64,000 nt of DNA from NCBI RefSeq assembly GCF_009189165.1, contig NZ_CP045118.1, positions 1,488,001 through 1,552,000 on the forward strand, written 5' to 3'. Position 1 is the first letter of the stretch; every line of letters begins with the position of its first letter. Origin of the DNA: Pseudomonas sp. SCB32. GTDB taxonomy: Bacteria; Pseudomonadota; Gammaproteobacteria; Pseudomonadales; Pseudomonadaceae. The notes under the pieces are model-generated. The model was given only the letters and a program-made list of their open reading frames with translations. It had not been told where the DNA came from and searched no databases. Below, one piece after another: positions 8,248-18,896 of this stretch. The translations under genes were made by a program, and so were the position numbers.

Positions 8248-9789
8248 TCAGGCCACCTGTGTGCTCGGTTCCAGTGGATGTTCGCTGTGCAGGTACTGCT
8301 CCAGCCGCTCCTGTTGCCGGGCGGTGAGGAACAGGCCGAGCTTGGTGCGGCGCCAGAGGATGTCCTCGGCTTCGCGCGCCCACTCTTCGCGGCACAGGTA
8401 TTCCACTTCGCGGGCGTAGAGCCCGCCGCCCAGGTGTTCGCCCAGTTCGCTGAGATCGCCGGCGCCACCCAGCAGCTTCCACACGCGGCTGCCGTAGGTG
8501 TTGGCCCAGCGGTGGGCGAGGGCCGGGTCGAGCTGGCGCAGGTGCTCCATCAGCTGCACGGCGAGGTCTTCGAGGCTGGTCAGCGCCTCGCCGCCAGGCA
8601 ACGGGGCGGCGGCGGTCCAGCTCGGCCCCATGACGCCGGCGAAATACGGTGCCAGCTGTTCCAGTGCGGCCTCGGCGAGCTTGCGGTAGGTGGTGAGCTT
8701 GCCGCCGAACACCGAGAGCAGTGGGGCCTCGCCGGGGGTGTTGTCCAGCGCCAGGGTGTAGTCGCGGGTGACGGCGGAGGGATCGTCGGACTCGTCGTCG
8801 CACAGCGGACGCACCCCGGAGAAGCTGCGCAGGATGTCCTCGCGCCCGAGCTGGCGCTTGAAGTGGGCATTGACCACGTTCAGCAGGTAATCGGTTTCTT
8901 CCTCGCTGATGCGGATCTGCGCCGGGTCACCCTTGTACTCGCGGTCGGTGGTGCCGATCAGGGTGAAGTGCTGCAGGTAGGGAATCGCGAAGACGATCCG
9001 GCGGTCCTCGTTCTGCAGGATGTAGGCGTGCTCGCCTTCGTACAGGCGCGGCACGATCAGGTGGCTGCCCTGGATCAGGCGAATACCGTAGGGCGGCTTC
9101 TGGCGCAGTTCCTCGCGCAGGAAGCGGTCGACCCAGGGGCCGGCGGCGTTGACCAGGCAGCGGGCGCGGATCGAATAGAGGCTGCCGTCCTTGCGCTCCA
9201 GATGCAGGTGCCACAGGCCCTTGCTGCGCCGCGCGCTGACGCAGCGGGTGCGTGGGTGGATGTGCGCGCCGTGCTCGCGGGCGCTCATGGCGTTGAGTAC
9301 CACCAGGCGAGCGTCGTCCACCGCGCAGTCGGAGTACTCGAAGCCGCGGGTGATCTCGGCTTTCAACGGGCTGTCCTGGCCGAAGCGCAGGCTGCGCGAG
9401 CCCGGCAGCTTCTCGCGCTTGCCGAGGTGGTCGTAGAGGAACAGACCGGCGCGGATCATCCAGGCCGGGCGCAGGTGCGGGCGGTGCGGCAGGACGAAGC
9501 GCAGCGGGTGGACGATGTGCGGTGCCTTGGCCAGCAGTACTTCACGCTCGGCCAGGGCTTCACGCACCAGGCGGAATTCGTGGTGTTCGAGGTAGCGCAG
9601 GCCGCCGTGGATCAGCTTGCTGCTGGCGGAGGAGGTGTGGCTGGCCAGGTCATGCTGTTCGCAGAGGAACACCGAGAGACCGCGCCCGGCGGCGTCCGCC
9701 GCGATGCCCACGCCATTGATCCCACCGCCGACGACGGCCAGGTCATAGACTTCGGCCAGGGGCGCGTTGCGCGAGCGGGTTGGGTTCAT
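8248..9789 (-). CDS. glpD: aerobic glycerol-3-phosphate dehydrogenase
   Basis: A 513-residue FAD enzyme of the inner-membrane surface that oxidises sn-glycerol-3-phosphate to dihydroxyacetone phosphate and feeds electrons to quinone. The dinucleotide-binding loop VVGGGINGVGIA is at residues about 18-29, followed by the family signature SSKLIHGGLRYLEHHEF; the DAO fold fills the first two thirds and a helical C-terminal domain follows. Length matches the family. A near-consensus GlpR operator at 9822-9841 overlaps its promoter region, indicating repression in the absence of glycerol-3-phosphate. Confidence 0.97.
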   Translation of the reverse strand: MNPTRSRNAPLAEVYDLAVVGGGINGVGIAADAAGRGLSVFLCEQHDLASHTSSASSKLIHGGLRYLEHHEFRLVREALAEREVLLAKAPHIVHPLRFVLPHRPHLRPAWMIRAGLFLYDHLGKREKLPGSRSLRFGQDSPLKAEITRGFEYSDCAVDDARLVVLNAMSAREHGAHIHPRTRCVSARRSKGLWHLHLERKDGSLYSIRARCLVNAAGPWVDRFLREELRQKPPYGIRLIQGSHLIVPRLYEGEHAYILQNEDRRIVFAIPYLQHFTLIGTTDREYKGDPAQIRISEEETDYLLNVVNAHFKRQLGREDILRSFSGVRPLCDDESDDPSAVTRDYTLALDNTPGEAPLLSVFGGKLTTYRKLAEAALEQLAPYFAGVMGPSWTAAAPLPGGEALTSLEDLAVQLMEHLRQLDPALAHRWANTYGSRVWKLLGGAGDLSELGEHLGGGLYAREVEYLCREEWAREAEDILWRRTKLGLFLTARQQERLEQYLHSEHPLEPSTQVA

Positions 9790-9821
9790 GGGGATGCCTC
9801 GAGAGTGGAAGTGAACGCATT

Positions 9822-9841
9822 TATGTTCGTTTTCGAAAATA
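9822..9841 (-). promoter_or_regulatory. GlpR-like operator upstream of glpD
   Basis: TATGTTCGTT and TTCGAAAATA are adjacent half-sites. They fit the E. coli GlpR pattern (WATKYTCGWW / WWCGAGMATW, recalled) with one mismatch. The site starts 33 bp before glpD, and the glpR gene lies just beyond. A further TAGTTCGAT at 9845 may be a second half-site. Confidence 0.65.
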
Positions 9842-9953
9842 TCTTAGTTCGATGAATGAAACGTGACCAGCTCTGGGCGCGAAATCGCGCAGGCATTCGT
9901 CAGTTTCTTCGAAATTGAACGCTCGGGGAGGGTGTGGAGGTGAGAACGGACGC

Positions 9954-10709
9954 TCAGACCAGTTCGAGCTGGACCTTGTGCTGCGCCAGCAGGCGTGCCA
10001 CGGCGGCGGGGGGCGGGCTGTCGGTGAACACCCGGTTGACCAGGGCGATCGGCCCCAGGCGCACCATGGCGTTGCGCCCGAACTTGCTGGAGTCGGCGGC
10101 GAGGAACACCTGCCGGGCGTTGTCGATGATGGCGCGGGAGACGCGCACTTCCTGGTAGTCGAAGTCCAGCAGGCTGCCGTCTTCGTCGATGCCGCTGATG
10201 CCGACCACGGCGAAGTCGACGCGGAACTGCTCGATGAAGTCCACCGCCGCCTGGCCGACCACGCCGCCGTCGCTGCGCACGGTGCCGCCGGCCACCAGCA
10301 CTTCGAAGTCGTCCTTGCCGGCGAGGATGCTGGCGACGTGCAGGTTGTTGGTGATGATCTTCAGGTGGCTGTGGCCGAGCAGGGCGCGGGCGATGGCTTC
10401 GGTGGTGGTGCCGATGTTGATGAACAGCGAGGCGTTGTCCGGGATGTGCGCGGCGATGGCTTCGGCGATGCGCTGCTTCTCGTCGCGCATCTGGTCGGCA
10501 CGGGTGTTGTAGGCGGTGTTCTCGACGCTCGAATCCCAGGCCGCGCCGCCGTGGTAGCGGCGCAGCAGGCTCTGTTCGGCGAGCTGGTTGATGTCGCGGC
10601 GGATGGTCTGCGGGGTGACGGCGAACTGCTGGGCGAGTTCCTCGATGCTCAGGTAGCCGCGTTCGCGGACCAGGTCGAGGATGCTTTGCTGTCGCGGTGG
10701 CAGGTTCAT
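9954..10709 (-). CDS. glpR: glycerol-3-phosphate regulon repressor, DeoR family
   Basis: 251 residues. An N-terminal DeoR-type winged helix-turn-helix ([38 protein letters not shown], described here in part) occupies residues 4-55, and a C-terminal sugar-phosphate-sensing domain with [11 protein letters not shown] and DSSKFGR follows. The start MNLPPRQQ at 10709 fits the family; an upstream in-frame ATG at 10796 would add 29 residues of non-conserved sequence. It represses glp genes until glycerol-3-phosphate binds. It sits between glpK and glpD, as in P. aeruginosa. Confidence 0.95.
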   Translation of the reverse strand: MNLPPRQQSILDLVRERGYLSIEELAQQFAVTPQTIRRDINQLAEQSLLRRYHGGAAWDSSVENTAYNTRADQMRDEKQRIAEAIAAHIPDNASLFINIGTTTEAIARALLGHSHLKIITNNLHVASILAGKDDFEVLVAGGTVRSDGGVVGQAAVDFIEQFRVDFAVVGISGIDEDGSLLDFDYQEVRVSRAIIDNARQVFLAADSSKFGRNAMVRLGPIALVNRVFTDSPPPAAVARLLAQHKVQLELV

Positions 10710-10804
10710 GCGCTGTGCTCGTGTGGACGGGCCGAAGGGGCAAGGATGCCGGAGTGGGGCGGCGCTGTCATGAGTCGCTGAAACCAAGAGGCGCAAGCAA
10801 CCCA

Positions 10805-10888
10805 GTAGGATGGGTAGAGCGTAGCGAAACCCATGCTGTCCCGATTGCGAGACTTGAGGGGTTTCGCTGCGCTCTACGCCATCCTACG
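10805..10888. repeat. large inverted repeat, GTAGGATGG family
   Basis: An arm reading GTAGGATGGGTAGAGCG at 10805 is answered by CGCTCTACGCCATCCTAC ending at 10888; internal arms GTAGCGAAACCC and GGGTTTCGCTGC extend the pairing to about 28 bp with a loop of about 26 bases. This type of dispersed palindrome is common between Pseudomonas genes. It fills the 188-bp gap between glpK and glpR. Confidence 0.7.
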
Positions 10889-10897
10889 GTCGGTGGT

Positions 10898-12490
<1,593 letters not shown>

Positions 12491-12583
12491 TCATCCGCAT
12501 CGGTGAAGCGAACACCGTGCAGCGCGCCACACCTTGGCTTACTGTTATGCGCTGGAAAGCCGCTTGCGAGAAGCCCGCCGATC

Positions 12584-13054
12584 ATGACCCCCGCCATCGA
12601 CCTGCTGAAGAAGAACCGCGCCGAGCACCAAGTGTTGAGCTATGAGCACGACCCCAAGGCGCCGTCCTATGGACTGGAGGCCGCCGAGAAGCTCAATCTC
12701 GATCCGGCCCGGGTGTTCAAGACCCTGCTGGCCGCCAGCGAGAAGGGCGAGTTGCTGGTGGCGGTGGTGCCGGTGGCCGGCACCCTGGACCTCAAGGCGC
12801 TGGCCCATGCTGCTGGCGTGAAGAAAGCCGACATGGCCGACCCGAACGCCGCCCAGCGCGCCACTGGCTACCTGGTTGGCGGCATCAGTCCGCTGGGGCA
12901 GAAGAAGCGCCTGCGCACCTTCATCGATGAATCCGCCCAGGGCTTCCCGAGCATTCACGTCAGCGCCGGCCGCAGAGGGCTGGAGGTGTCGCTGAGCGCC
13001 GAGACACTGGCCGCGCTGACCTCTGCGAAGTTCGCGCCGATCGGTCGAAGCTGA
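12584..13054 (+). CDS. ybaK: YbaK/EbsC-family aminoacyl-tRNA deacylase (Cys-tRNAPro type)
   Basis: 156 residues with the INS-superfamily fold, starting MTPAIDLLKKNRAEHQV. The lysine-containing RVFKTLL segment (catalytic lysine of YbaK) and the GYLVGGISPLGQKK motif are typical of proteins that clear mischarged Cys-tRNAPro. An in-frame extension upstream is open but lacks coding character; ATG 12584 matches the family length. It is divergent from glpK with a 171-bp gap that would contain both promoters. Confidence 0.92.
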   Translation: MTPAIDLLKKNRAEHQVLSYEHDPKAPSYGLEAAEKLNLDPARVFKTLLAASEKGELLVAVVPVAGTLDLKALAHAAGVKKADMADPNAAQRATGYLVGGISPLGQKKRLRTFIDESAQGFPSIHVSAGRRGLEVSLSAETLAALTSAKFAPIGRS

Positions 13055-13161
13055 GCGGTCGAGGCTCAACGGTCAAAGCAAGGGACTGTCTGGTCCGGTC
13101 TGTACGGTTCGCTGCCAGTCGGCTTCTGTCATGCTCGGGTATCACTTTTCAGGAGACTGCC

Positions 13162-13944
13162 ATGCAACTCGATTTCCATCAGGTGGATGCCTTCACCGAC
13201 CATCCCTTCGCCGGCAACCCGGCCATGGTCTATCGCCTCGATACCTGGCTGGCCGATGAGTTGATGCAGAAGATCGCCGCCGAGCACAACCTGTCCGAGA
13301 CCGCTTTCCTGGTCCAGGAAGCCGAAGGCTGGCGCATTCGCTGGTTCACCCCGACCGCCGAAGTCCCGCTGTGCGGCCACGCCACGCTGGCGAGCGCCCA
13401 TGTGCTGTTCGAGGTCTTCGGCGAGCTGGGCCAGTCCCTGGAGTTCAATTCGCAATCCGGGCCGCTGCGTGTGTTCCGCGAGGAGGGCCGGCTGGCCCTG
13501 GACTTCCCAGCGCAGCCGCCGAGCGAGGCGGGCAGCACAATAGAGCTTGAGCAGGCGTTGGGACTGCCAGTGGTGGACGCCCTGAGTACCCAGGCGCACC
13601 TGCTGGTGCTGTTGGAGTCCGAATATGCAGTGCGCAGCTGCACGCCCGACTTCGCGGCACTGGCGCGCATGCCGTACCTGGGGGTTATCGTCACCGCGCG
13701 TGGCGACGACCATGACTTCGTCTCGCGCTTCTTCGCCCCGGCCATCGGCCTCAACGAAGACCCGGTGACCGGCGCCGCCCATTGCAGCCTGATTCCCTAC
13801 TGGTCGCAGCGCTTGAACAAGCTGCAGATGCATGCCTACCAGTGCTCGGCGCGCGGTGGTGAGCTGTGGTGCCGGCTGGAGGGCGATCGGGTGCGCATCG
13901 CCGGCCACTCGCGGCTGATCGCCAGCGGCCGGATGGTCATCTGA
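13162..13944 (+). CDS. PhzF-family isomerase
   Basis: 260 residues with two diaminopimelate-epimerase-like halves. N-terminal FHQVDAFTDHPFAGNP and the catalytic glutamate E46 in EHNLSETAFL are diagnostic, as is the C-terminal EDPVTGAAHCSL. Family members catalyse proton shifts on small metabolites; the substrate of this one is unknown and there are no phenazine genes nearby. ATG 13162 follows AGGAGA. It converges with the ABC ATPase gene, four bases away. Confidence 0.9.
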   Translation: MQLDFHQVDAFTDHPFAGNPAMVYRLDTWLADELMQKIAAEHNLSETAFLVQEAEGWRIRWFTPTAEVPLCGHATLASAHVLFEVFGELGQSLEFNSQSGPLRVFREEGRLALDFPAQPPSEAGSTIELEQALGLPVVDALSTQAHLLVLLESEYAVRSCTPDFAALARMPYLGVIVTARGDDHDFVSRFFAPAIGLNEDPVTGAAHCSLIPYWSQRLNKLQMHAYQCSARGGELWCRLEGDRVRIAGHSRLIASGRMVI

Positions 13945-13947
13945 GGA

Positions 13948-15033
13948 TCAGTGCTGGCGGCTAAGGGCCTGGTGCGCTTCCACGCTGCCCTGGGCCGGGA
14001 ACAACACCAGGTGCTCGGCGGCAACACTGATGCCCACTTCATCACCGGGTTGGTGATCGGCGTGGCTGGGGAAGATCGATTCCAGCTGGGTGCCGGTGGG
14101 CAGTTGCAGGCGGTAGAGGGTCGCCGCGCCGAGGAATGACTTGCCGACTATCCGCGCCTTCAGCGCGCCATCGGCCGCCGGCACCAGGTCGTCCGGCCGC
14201 AGCAACACATCCACCGCGCTGCCGTCGGGCAGGCTGTAGGCGCGGTTGCCGCACAGCACGCCCAGTTCGGTCTGCACCGCATCGCTCCCACGCATCTGGC
14301 CGCGAATGAAATAGCCCTGGCCGATGAAGCTGGCGACGAAGGGCGTCTGCGGCTCGTGGTAGAGGTTGAATGGGGTATCCCACTGCTCCAGATGGCCCTG
14401 ACGGAATACGCCGACGTGGTCGCTGACGGCGAAGGCTTCCTCCTGGTCATGGGTCACCAGGATGGCGCTGGTGCCACGCGCCTTGAGGATGTCCCGCACC
14501 TCGTGACTGAGCTGCCGGCGCAGTTCCACGTCGAGGTTGGAGAAGGGTTCGTCGAGCAGTAGCAGTTGCGGCTGCGGCGCCAGCGCGCGGGCCAGGGCCA
14601 CGCGTTGCTGCTGGCCACCGGAAAGCTCATGCGGGTAGCGCTGGCCAAGACCGTCGAGCTTCACCAGTTGCAGCAGTTCTTCGACGATGCGCGCGCGCTC
14701 GGGATGCCTGCGGATTCCGAAGGCGATGTTGTCCGCCACCGACAGGTGCGGGAACAGGGCGTAGTCCTGGAACACCATGCCGATCCGGCGCTTCTCCGGC
14801 GACAAGGTGAAGCCGGGACGGGAAATGACTTCGCCGGCCAGTTCGATACGACCGCTCTGCACCGGCTCGAAACCGGCGATGGCGCGCAGGGTGGTGGTCT
14901 TGCCGCAGCCCGAGGGGCCGAGCAGGCAGCCGATGTCGCCGGCGTTCAGGTGCAGGCTGACGCCTTGCACCACACGCTGCTGTTCATAGCCACAGGAAAG
15001 ATCGTCGAGGGTGAGCAGCAGCGGTGGGGTCAT
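13948..15033 (-). CDS. ABC transporter ATP-binding protein, FbpC/iron(III) or polyamine-type
   Basis: 361 residues. Walker A GPSGCGKT (39-46), signature LSGGQ (137-141), Walker B LLLLDEP (157-163) and the H-loop in TSAILVTHDQEE are intact. A C-terminal TOBE region (about 280-350) places it among the iron(III)/sulfate/spermidine importer ATPases. MTPPLLLTLDDL at 15033 is the start. No permease or binding protein is nearby, so it is an orphan ATPase. It follows argF on the same strand after 16 bp, and both are probably on one transcript; the P. aeruginosa neighbour of argF is also an ABC ATPase. Confidence 0.88.
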   Translation of the reverse strand: MTPPLLLTLDDLSCGYEQQRVVQGVSLHLNAGDIGCLLGPSGCGKTTTLRAIAGFEPVQSGRIELAGEVISRPGFTLSPEKRRIGMVFQDYALFPHLSVADNIAFGIRRHPERARIVEELLQLVKLDGLGQRYPHELSGGQQQRVALARALAPQPQLLLLDEPFSNLDVELRRQLSHEVRDILKARGTSAILVTHDQEEAFAVSDHVGVFRQGHLEQWDTPFNLYHEPQTPFVASFIGQGYFIRGQMRGSDAVQTELGVLCGNRAYSLPDGSAVDVLLRPDDLVPAADGALKARIVGKSFLGAATLYRLQLPTGTQLESIFPSHADHQPGDEVGISVAAEHLVLFPAQGSVEAHQALSRQH

Positions 15034-15049
15034 CTGACTCGGAACGGAT

Positions 15050-15967
<918 letters not shown>

Positions 15968-16282
15968 GGTTCGTACCTACTACTTATTCTCAGAATCGGG
16001 CCGAGGTACCGACCGGATTTCGTGAGAAAAAACGGGCTGAACCTGCGGGGGGACCGCATGGAGCGGGAAATGGGGGAAGGCGCGATCCTATAAGGAAATT
16101 ACGCATCTACGCAAGTTTCGCCCAAGGGCCCTGTTGGCCGAGGTTTCTCCATGGTCGTTCCTGATGCCTGGGGATTCACCCGACAGAAGCTGGTGGTGCT
16201 TATCCGGGGCGCGTTCCATAGTGCTCTGCGACCCCACGACCGGCGCCATGAGCGCCCGGCGACAACAACAACGAGGCGAGCC
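15968..16282. other. 315-bp divergent intergenic region, argF / molybdopterin oxidoreductase
   Basis: This gap should hold the divergent promoters for argF and the oxidoreductase gene. I see no repeat, RNA gene or convincing operator. A single TGTCGC (ArgR half-site-like) is found on the minus strand near 16258, too far from argF to interpret. An open frame continues upstream of the oxidoreductase start to 16151 but lacks family conservation. Confidence 0.6.
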
Positions 16283-18376
16283 ATGAGCAAGACCCTCCAC
16301 CACCGTGCGTGCCACCTGTGCGAGGCCATCTGCGGCCTGACCATCGAGACCGAGGATGAGCGAATCCTCTCGATCAAGGGCGATGCGCAGGACAGTTTCA
16401 GCCGTGGCCATGTCTGCCCGAAGGCCGTGGCGCTGCAGGATATCCAGAATGATCCCGACCGCCTGCGGCAGCCGGTGCGGCGGGTGGGCAGCGAATGGCA
16501 GCCAATCGGTTGGGACGAGGCCGTCGAGCTGGTCGCCGCGCGTCTGGCGGACATTCGCGAACGCCATGGCAGCGATTCCGTCGCGGTGTACCAGGGCAAT
16601 CCGAGCGTGCATAACTACGGTCTGATGACCCACAGCAACTATTTCCTGGGGCAGCTGAAAACTCGCAATCGTTTTTCGGCCACTTCAGTCGATCAGTTAC
16701 CCCATCACCTGGTCAGCCAACAGATGTTCGGCCATGGCCTGCTGATCCCCATCCCCGACATCGACCACACAGACTTCATGCTGATCCTGGGCGGCAATCC
16801 GTTGGCGTCCAACGGCAGCATCATGACCGTGCCGGATGTGGAGAAGCGTCTGAAGGCCCTGAAGAGCCGCGGCGGTCGCCTGGTGGTGGTGGACCCGCGG
16901 CGCACGGAAACCGCGGCACTTGCCGACCAGCACTTGTTCGTCCGCCCGGGCGAGGATGCTGCCTTGCTGCTGGGCATCCTCGACACGCTGCTTAGCGAAG
17001 GTCTCACCCGTGAAAGCCATCTGCCGGTGACGGGCCTTGCGGCCGTGCGCGGGGCGCTGGCGCCGTTCAAGGTCGAGGCGATGGCCGTGCGCTGCGGCGT
17101 GCCGGCCCAGGATATTCGCCAGCTGGCGCGGGACTTCGCCGCCGCCGACAAGGCCGTCTGCTATGGCCGCATGGGTGTTTCCACCCAGGTGTTCGGCAGT
17201 CTCTGCCAGTGGCTGGTGCAACTGATCAACCTGCTCACCGCCAACCTCGACCGGGTCGGCGGCACGCTGTGCACCACGCCGGCGGTGGACTTGGTGGCGA
17301 CCACTTCCGGTGGTGCTTTCAACCGTTGGCAAAGCCGCGTGTCCGGCCTGCCGGAATATGGCGGCGAGTTGCCGGTGGCGGCGCTGGCCGAGGAGATGCT
17401 CACCGAGGGTGACGGGCAGATCCGCGCACTGGTGACGGTGGCGGGCAACCCGGTGCTGTCCACGCCCAATGGCCGGCGCCTGGAGCAGGCGCTGGACGGC
17501 CTGGAGTTCATGCTCAGCGTCGATCTCTACATCAACGAGACCACCCGCTATGCCGACCTGATCCTGCCGCCCACGGCGCCGCTGGAGCACGATCACTACG
17601 ACACCACCTTCAATATCTTCGCGGTGCGCAACGTCACGCGCTTCAACGAGGCGGTGCTGCCCAGGCCCGACGGCGCACTGCACGACTGGGAAATCTTCGT
17701 CGGCCTCGCCACGGCTTATGCCGCGCGCATGGGTAGCGAGTTGAAGCCAACGATGGCGCCGGAACAGATGATCGAGATGGGGCTGCGGTTCGGCCCCTAT
17801 GGCGACGCCTCGGAGCACAAGCTCAACCTCGCCCGGCTGCGCGAGCATCCTCATGGGCTGGACCTCGGCCCGCTGCAGCCCAATCTTGCGGCGCGCCTGA
17901 AGACCGCCAGCCGGAGCGTCGAGGCCGCGCCGGAAATCCTGCTGAATGACCTGCGCCGCTTCGCCGACACCCAGGCGCCGGCAGCGGACCAGTTGTTGTT
18001 GATTGGCCGTCGTCATGTGCGCAGCAACAATTCCTGGATGCACAACTATCACCGCCTGGTGAAGGGCAAGCCGCGCTACCAGTTGCTCATGCACCCGCAG
18101 GACCTGGCATCGCGCGGGCTGGTGGATGGCCAGCGCGTGCGGGTACGTTCGCGAGTCGGCAGCATCGAGATCGAGGTGTCGGCCAGCGACGAGGTAATGG
18201 CCGGCGTGGTCAGCCTGCCCCATGGCTGGGGGCATGGACGGCCGGGGGTGCAGTTGTCCATTGCTCGCGAGCAAGGAGGGGCCAGCGCCAACGACCTGAC
18301 CGACGAGCGCCACCTGGATGCGCTCTCCGGCAACACGGCGCTCAACGGTGTGCCGGTCGAGGTCGAGGCGGCCTGA
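16283..18376 (+). CDS. molybdopterin oxidoreductase (FdhF/nitrate reductase-like catalytic subunit)
   Basis: About 697 residues of the DMSO-reductase superfamily. An N-terminal 4Fe-4S site is formed by C10, C13, C17 and C45 (CHLCEAIC, GHVCPK). The Mo-bisMGD domains follow, with FMLILGGNPLASNGS, VVDPRRTETA and a C-terminal MopB dinucleotide-binding domain around MHNYHRLVKGKPRY. It has no twin-arginine signal, so it is cytoplasmic. No partner FeS or membrane subunit is adjacent. The substrate cannot be told from sequence. The start MSKTLHHRACHLCE is chosen because it places the FeS site at the N-terminus as in the family. Confidence 0.88.
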   Translation: MSKTLHHRACHLCEAICGLTIETEDERILSIKGDAQDSFSRGHVCPKAVALQDIQNDPDRLRQPVRRVGSEWQPIGWDEAVELVAARLADIRERHGSDSVAVYQGNPSVHNYGLMTHSNYFLGQLKTRNRFSATSVDQLPHHLVSQQMFGHGLLIPIPDIDHTDFMLILGGNPLASNGSIMTVPDVEKRLKALKSRGGRLVVVDPRRTETAALADQHLFVRPGEDAALLLGILDTLLSEGLTRESHLPVTGLAAVRGALAPFKVEAMAVRCGVPAQDIRQLARDFAAADKAVCYGRMGVSTQVFGSLCQWLVQLINLLTANLDRVGGTLCTTPAVDLVATTSGGAFNRWQSRVSGLPEYGGELPVAALAEEMLTEGDGQIRALVTVAGNPVLSTPNGRRLEQALDGLEFMLSVDLYINETTRYADLILPPTAPLEHDHYDTTFNIFAVRNVTRFNEAVLPRPDGALHDWEIFVGLATAYAARMGSELKPTMAPEQMIEMGLRFGPYGDASEHKLNLARLREHPHGLDLGPLQPNLAARLKTASRSVEAAPEILLNDLRRFADTQAPAADQLLLIGRRHVRSNNSWMHNYHRLVKGKPRYQLLMHPQDLASRGLVDGQRVRVRSRVGSIEIEVSASDEVMAGVVSLPHGWGHGRPGVQLSIAREQGGASANDLTDERHLDALSGNTALNGVPVEVEAA

Positions 18377-18394
18377 CAGGCTGTCGCAGCGGCC

Positions 18395-18427
18395 CTGCAA
18401 AGCCGAGCGTCGCGCTCGGCTTTGCAG
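18395..18427 (+). other. perfect 14-bp hairpin after molybdopterin oxidoreductase gene
   Basis: CTGCAAAGCCGAGC and GCTCGGCTTTGCAG pair perfectly around GTCGC, 18 bp past the stop. No T-run follows; instead TACAAT comes next, a possible -10 element for grxD. It could be a Rho-independent-like stop with a poor tract or a binding palindrome. Confidence 0.55.
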
Positions 18428-18508
18428 TACAATGCGCCCAACCGTGCCGGCCAGAAGCCGCCTGTGGCGCTGCCGGGTCAGTATCTGATAGTTCAGCCGA
18501 GGAAGTTC

Positions 18509-18835
18509 ATGGATATCATCGATACCATCAAAGAACAGATCGCCAACAACCCTGTCCTGCTGTACATGAAGGGCTCGCCGAATGCTCCGCAGTGCGGTTT
18601 CTCGGCCCGCGCCGCCCAGGTGCTGATGGCTTGCGGCGAGAAGTTCGCTTACGTCGACATCCTGCAGAACCCGGAAATCCGCGCCAACCTGCCCAAGTAC
18701 GCCAACTGGCCGACCTTCCCGCAACTGTGGGTCGGCGGCGAACTGGTCGGCGGCAGCGACATCCTGGCCGAGATGTTCGAGAAGGGCGAGCTGCAACCGC
18801 TGATCAAGGACGCCGTAGGCAAGGCCAACGCCTGA
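18509..18835 (+). CDS. grxD: monothiol glutaredoxin, Grx4/GrxD family
   Basis: 108 residues with the CGFS active site at 29-32 and the WPTFPQLWVGGELVGGSDI glutathione/cluster-binding region. Monothiol CGFS glutaredoxins hold a bridging 2Fe-2S cluster and deliver it in iron-sulfur assembly and iron sensing. ATG 18509 follows CGAGGAAG. A strong terminator closes the gene at 18855. It precedes the bfrB-bfd iron-storage genes, as in P. aeruginosa. Confidence 0.96.
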   Translation: MDIIDTIKEQIANNPVLLYMKGSPNAPQCGFSARAAQVLMACGEKFAYVDILQNPEIRANLPKYANWPTFPQLWVGGELVGGSDILAEMFEKGELQPLIKDAVGKANA

Positions 18836-18854
18836 GTCTTTCGTGCTGTCGCAC

Positions 18855-18884
18855 AAAGCCCCGCCTCGGCGGGGCTTTGTTTTT
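18855..18884 (+). terminator. intrinsic terminator after grxD
   Basis: AAAGCCCCGCC and GGCGGGGCTTT form the stem, followed by GTTTTT. Confidence 0.85.
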
Positions 18885-18896
18885 GGGAAGGAATAA

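Noticed and set aside
8278..9855. Open frame of about 525 codons opposite glpD
   Set aside because: Antisense shadow; it runs through the glpD promoter and has no conserved features.
10805..10888. Large inverted repeat as ends of an insertion sequence
   Set aside because: The inner loop is about 26 bases and contains no transposase; it fits a dispersed palindrome.
16250..16270. Single TGTCGC on the minus strand as ArgR site of argF
   Set aside because: It lies about 290 bp from argF, has no second half-site at helical spacing and no following AA.
16697..18856. Open frame of about 719 codons opposite the molybdopterin oxidoreductase
   Set aside because: Antisense shadow: the sense strand carries all family motifs, and the antisense product has no recognisable domain.
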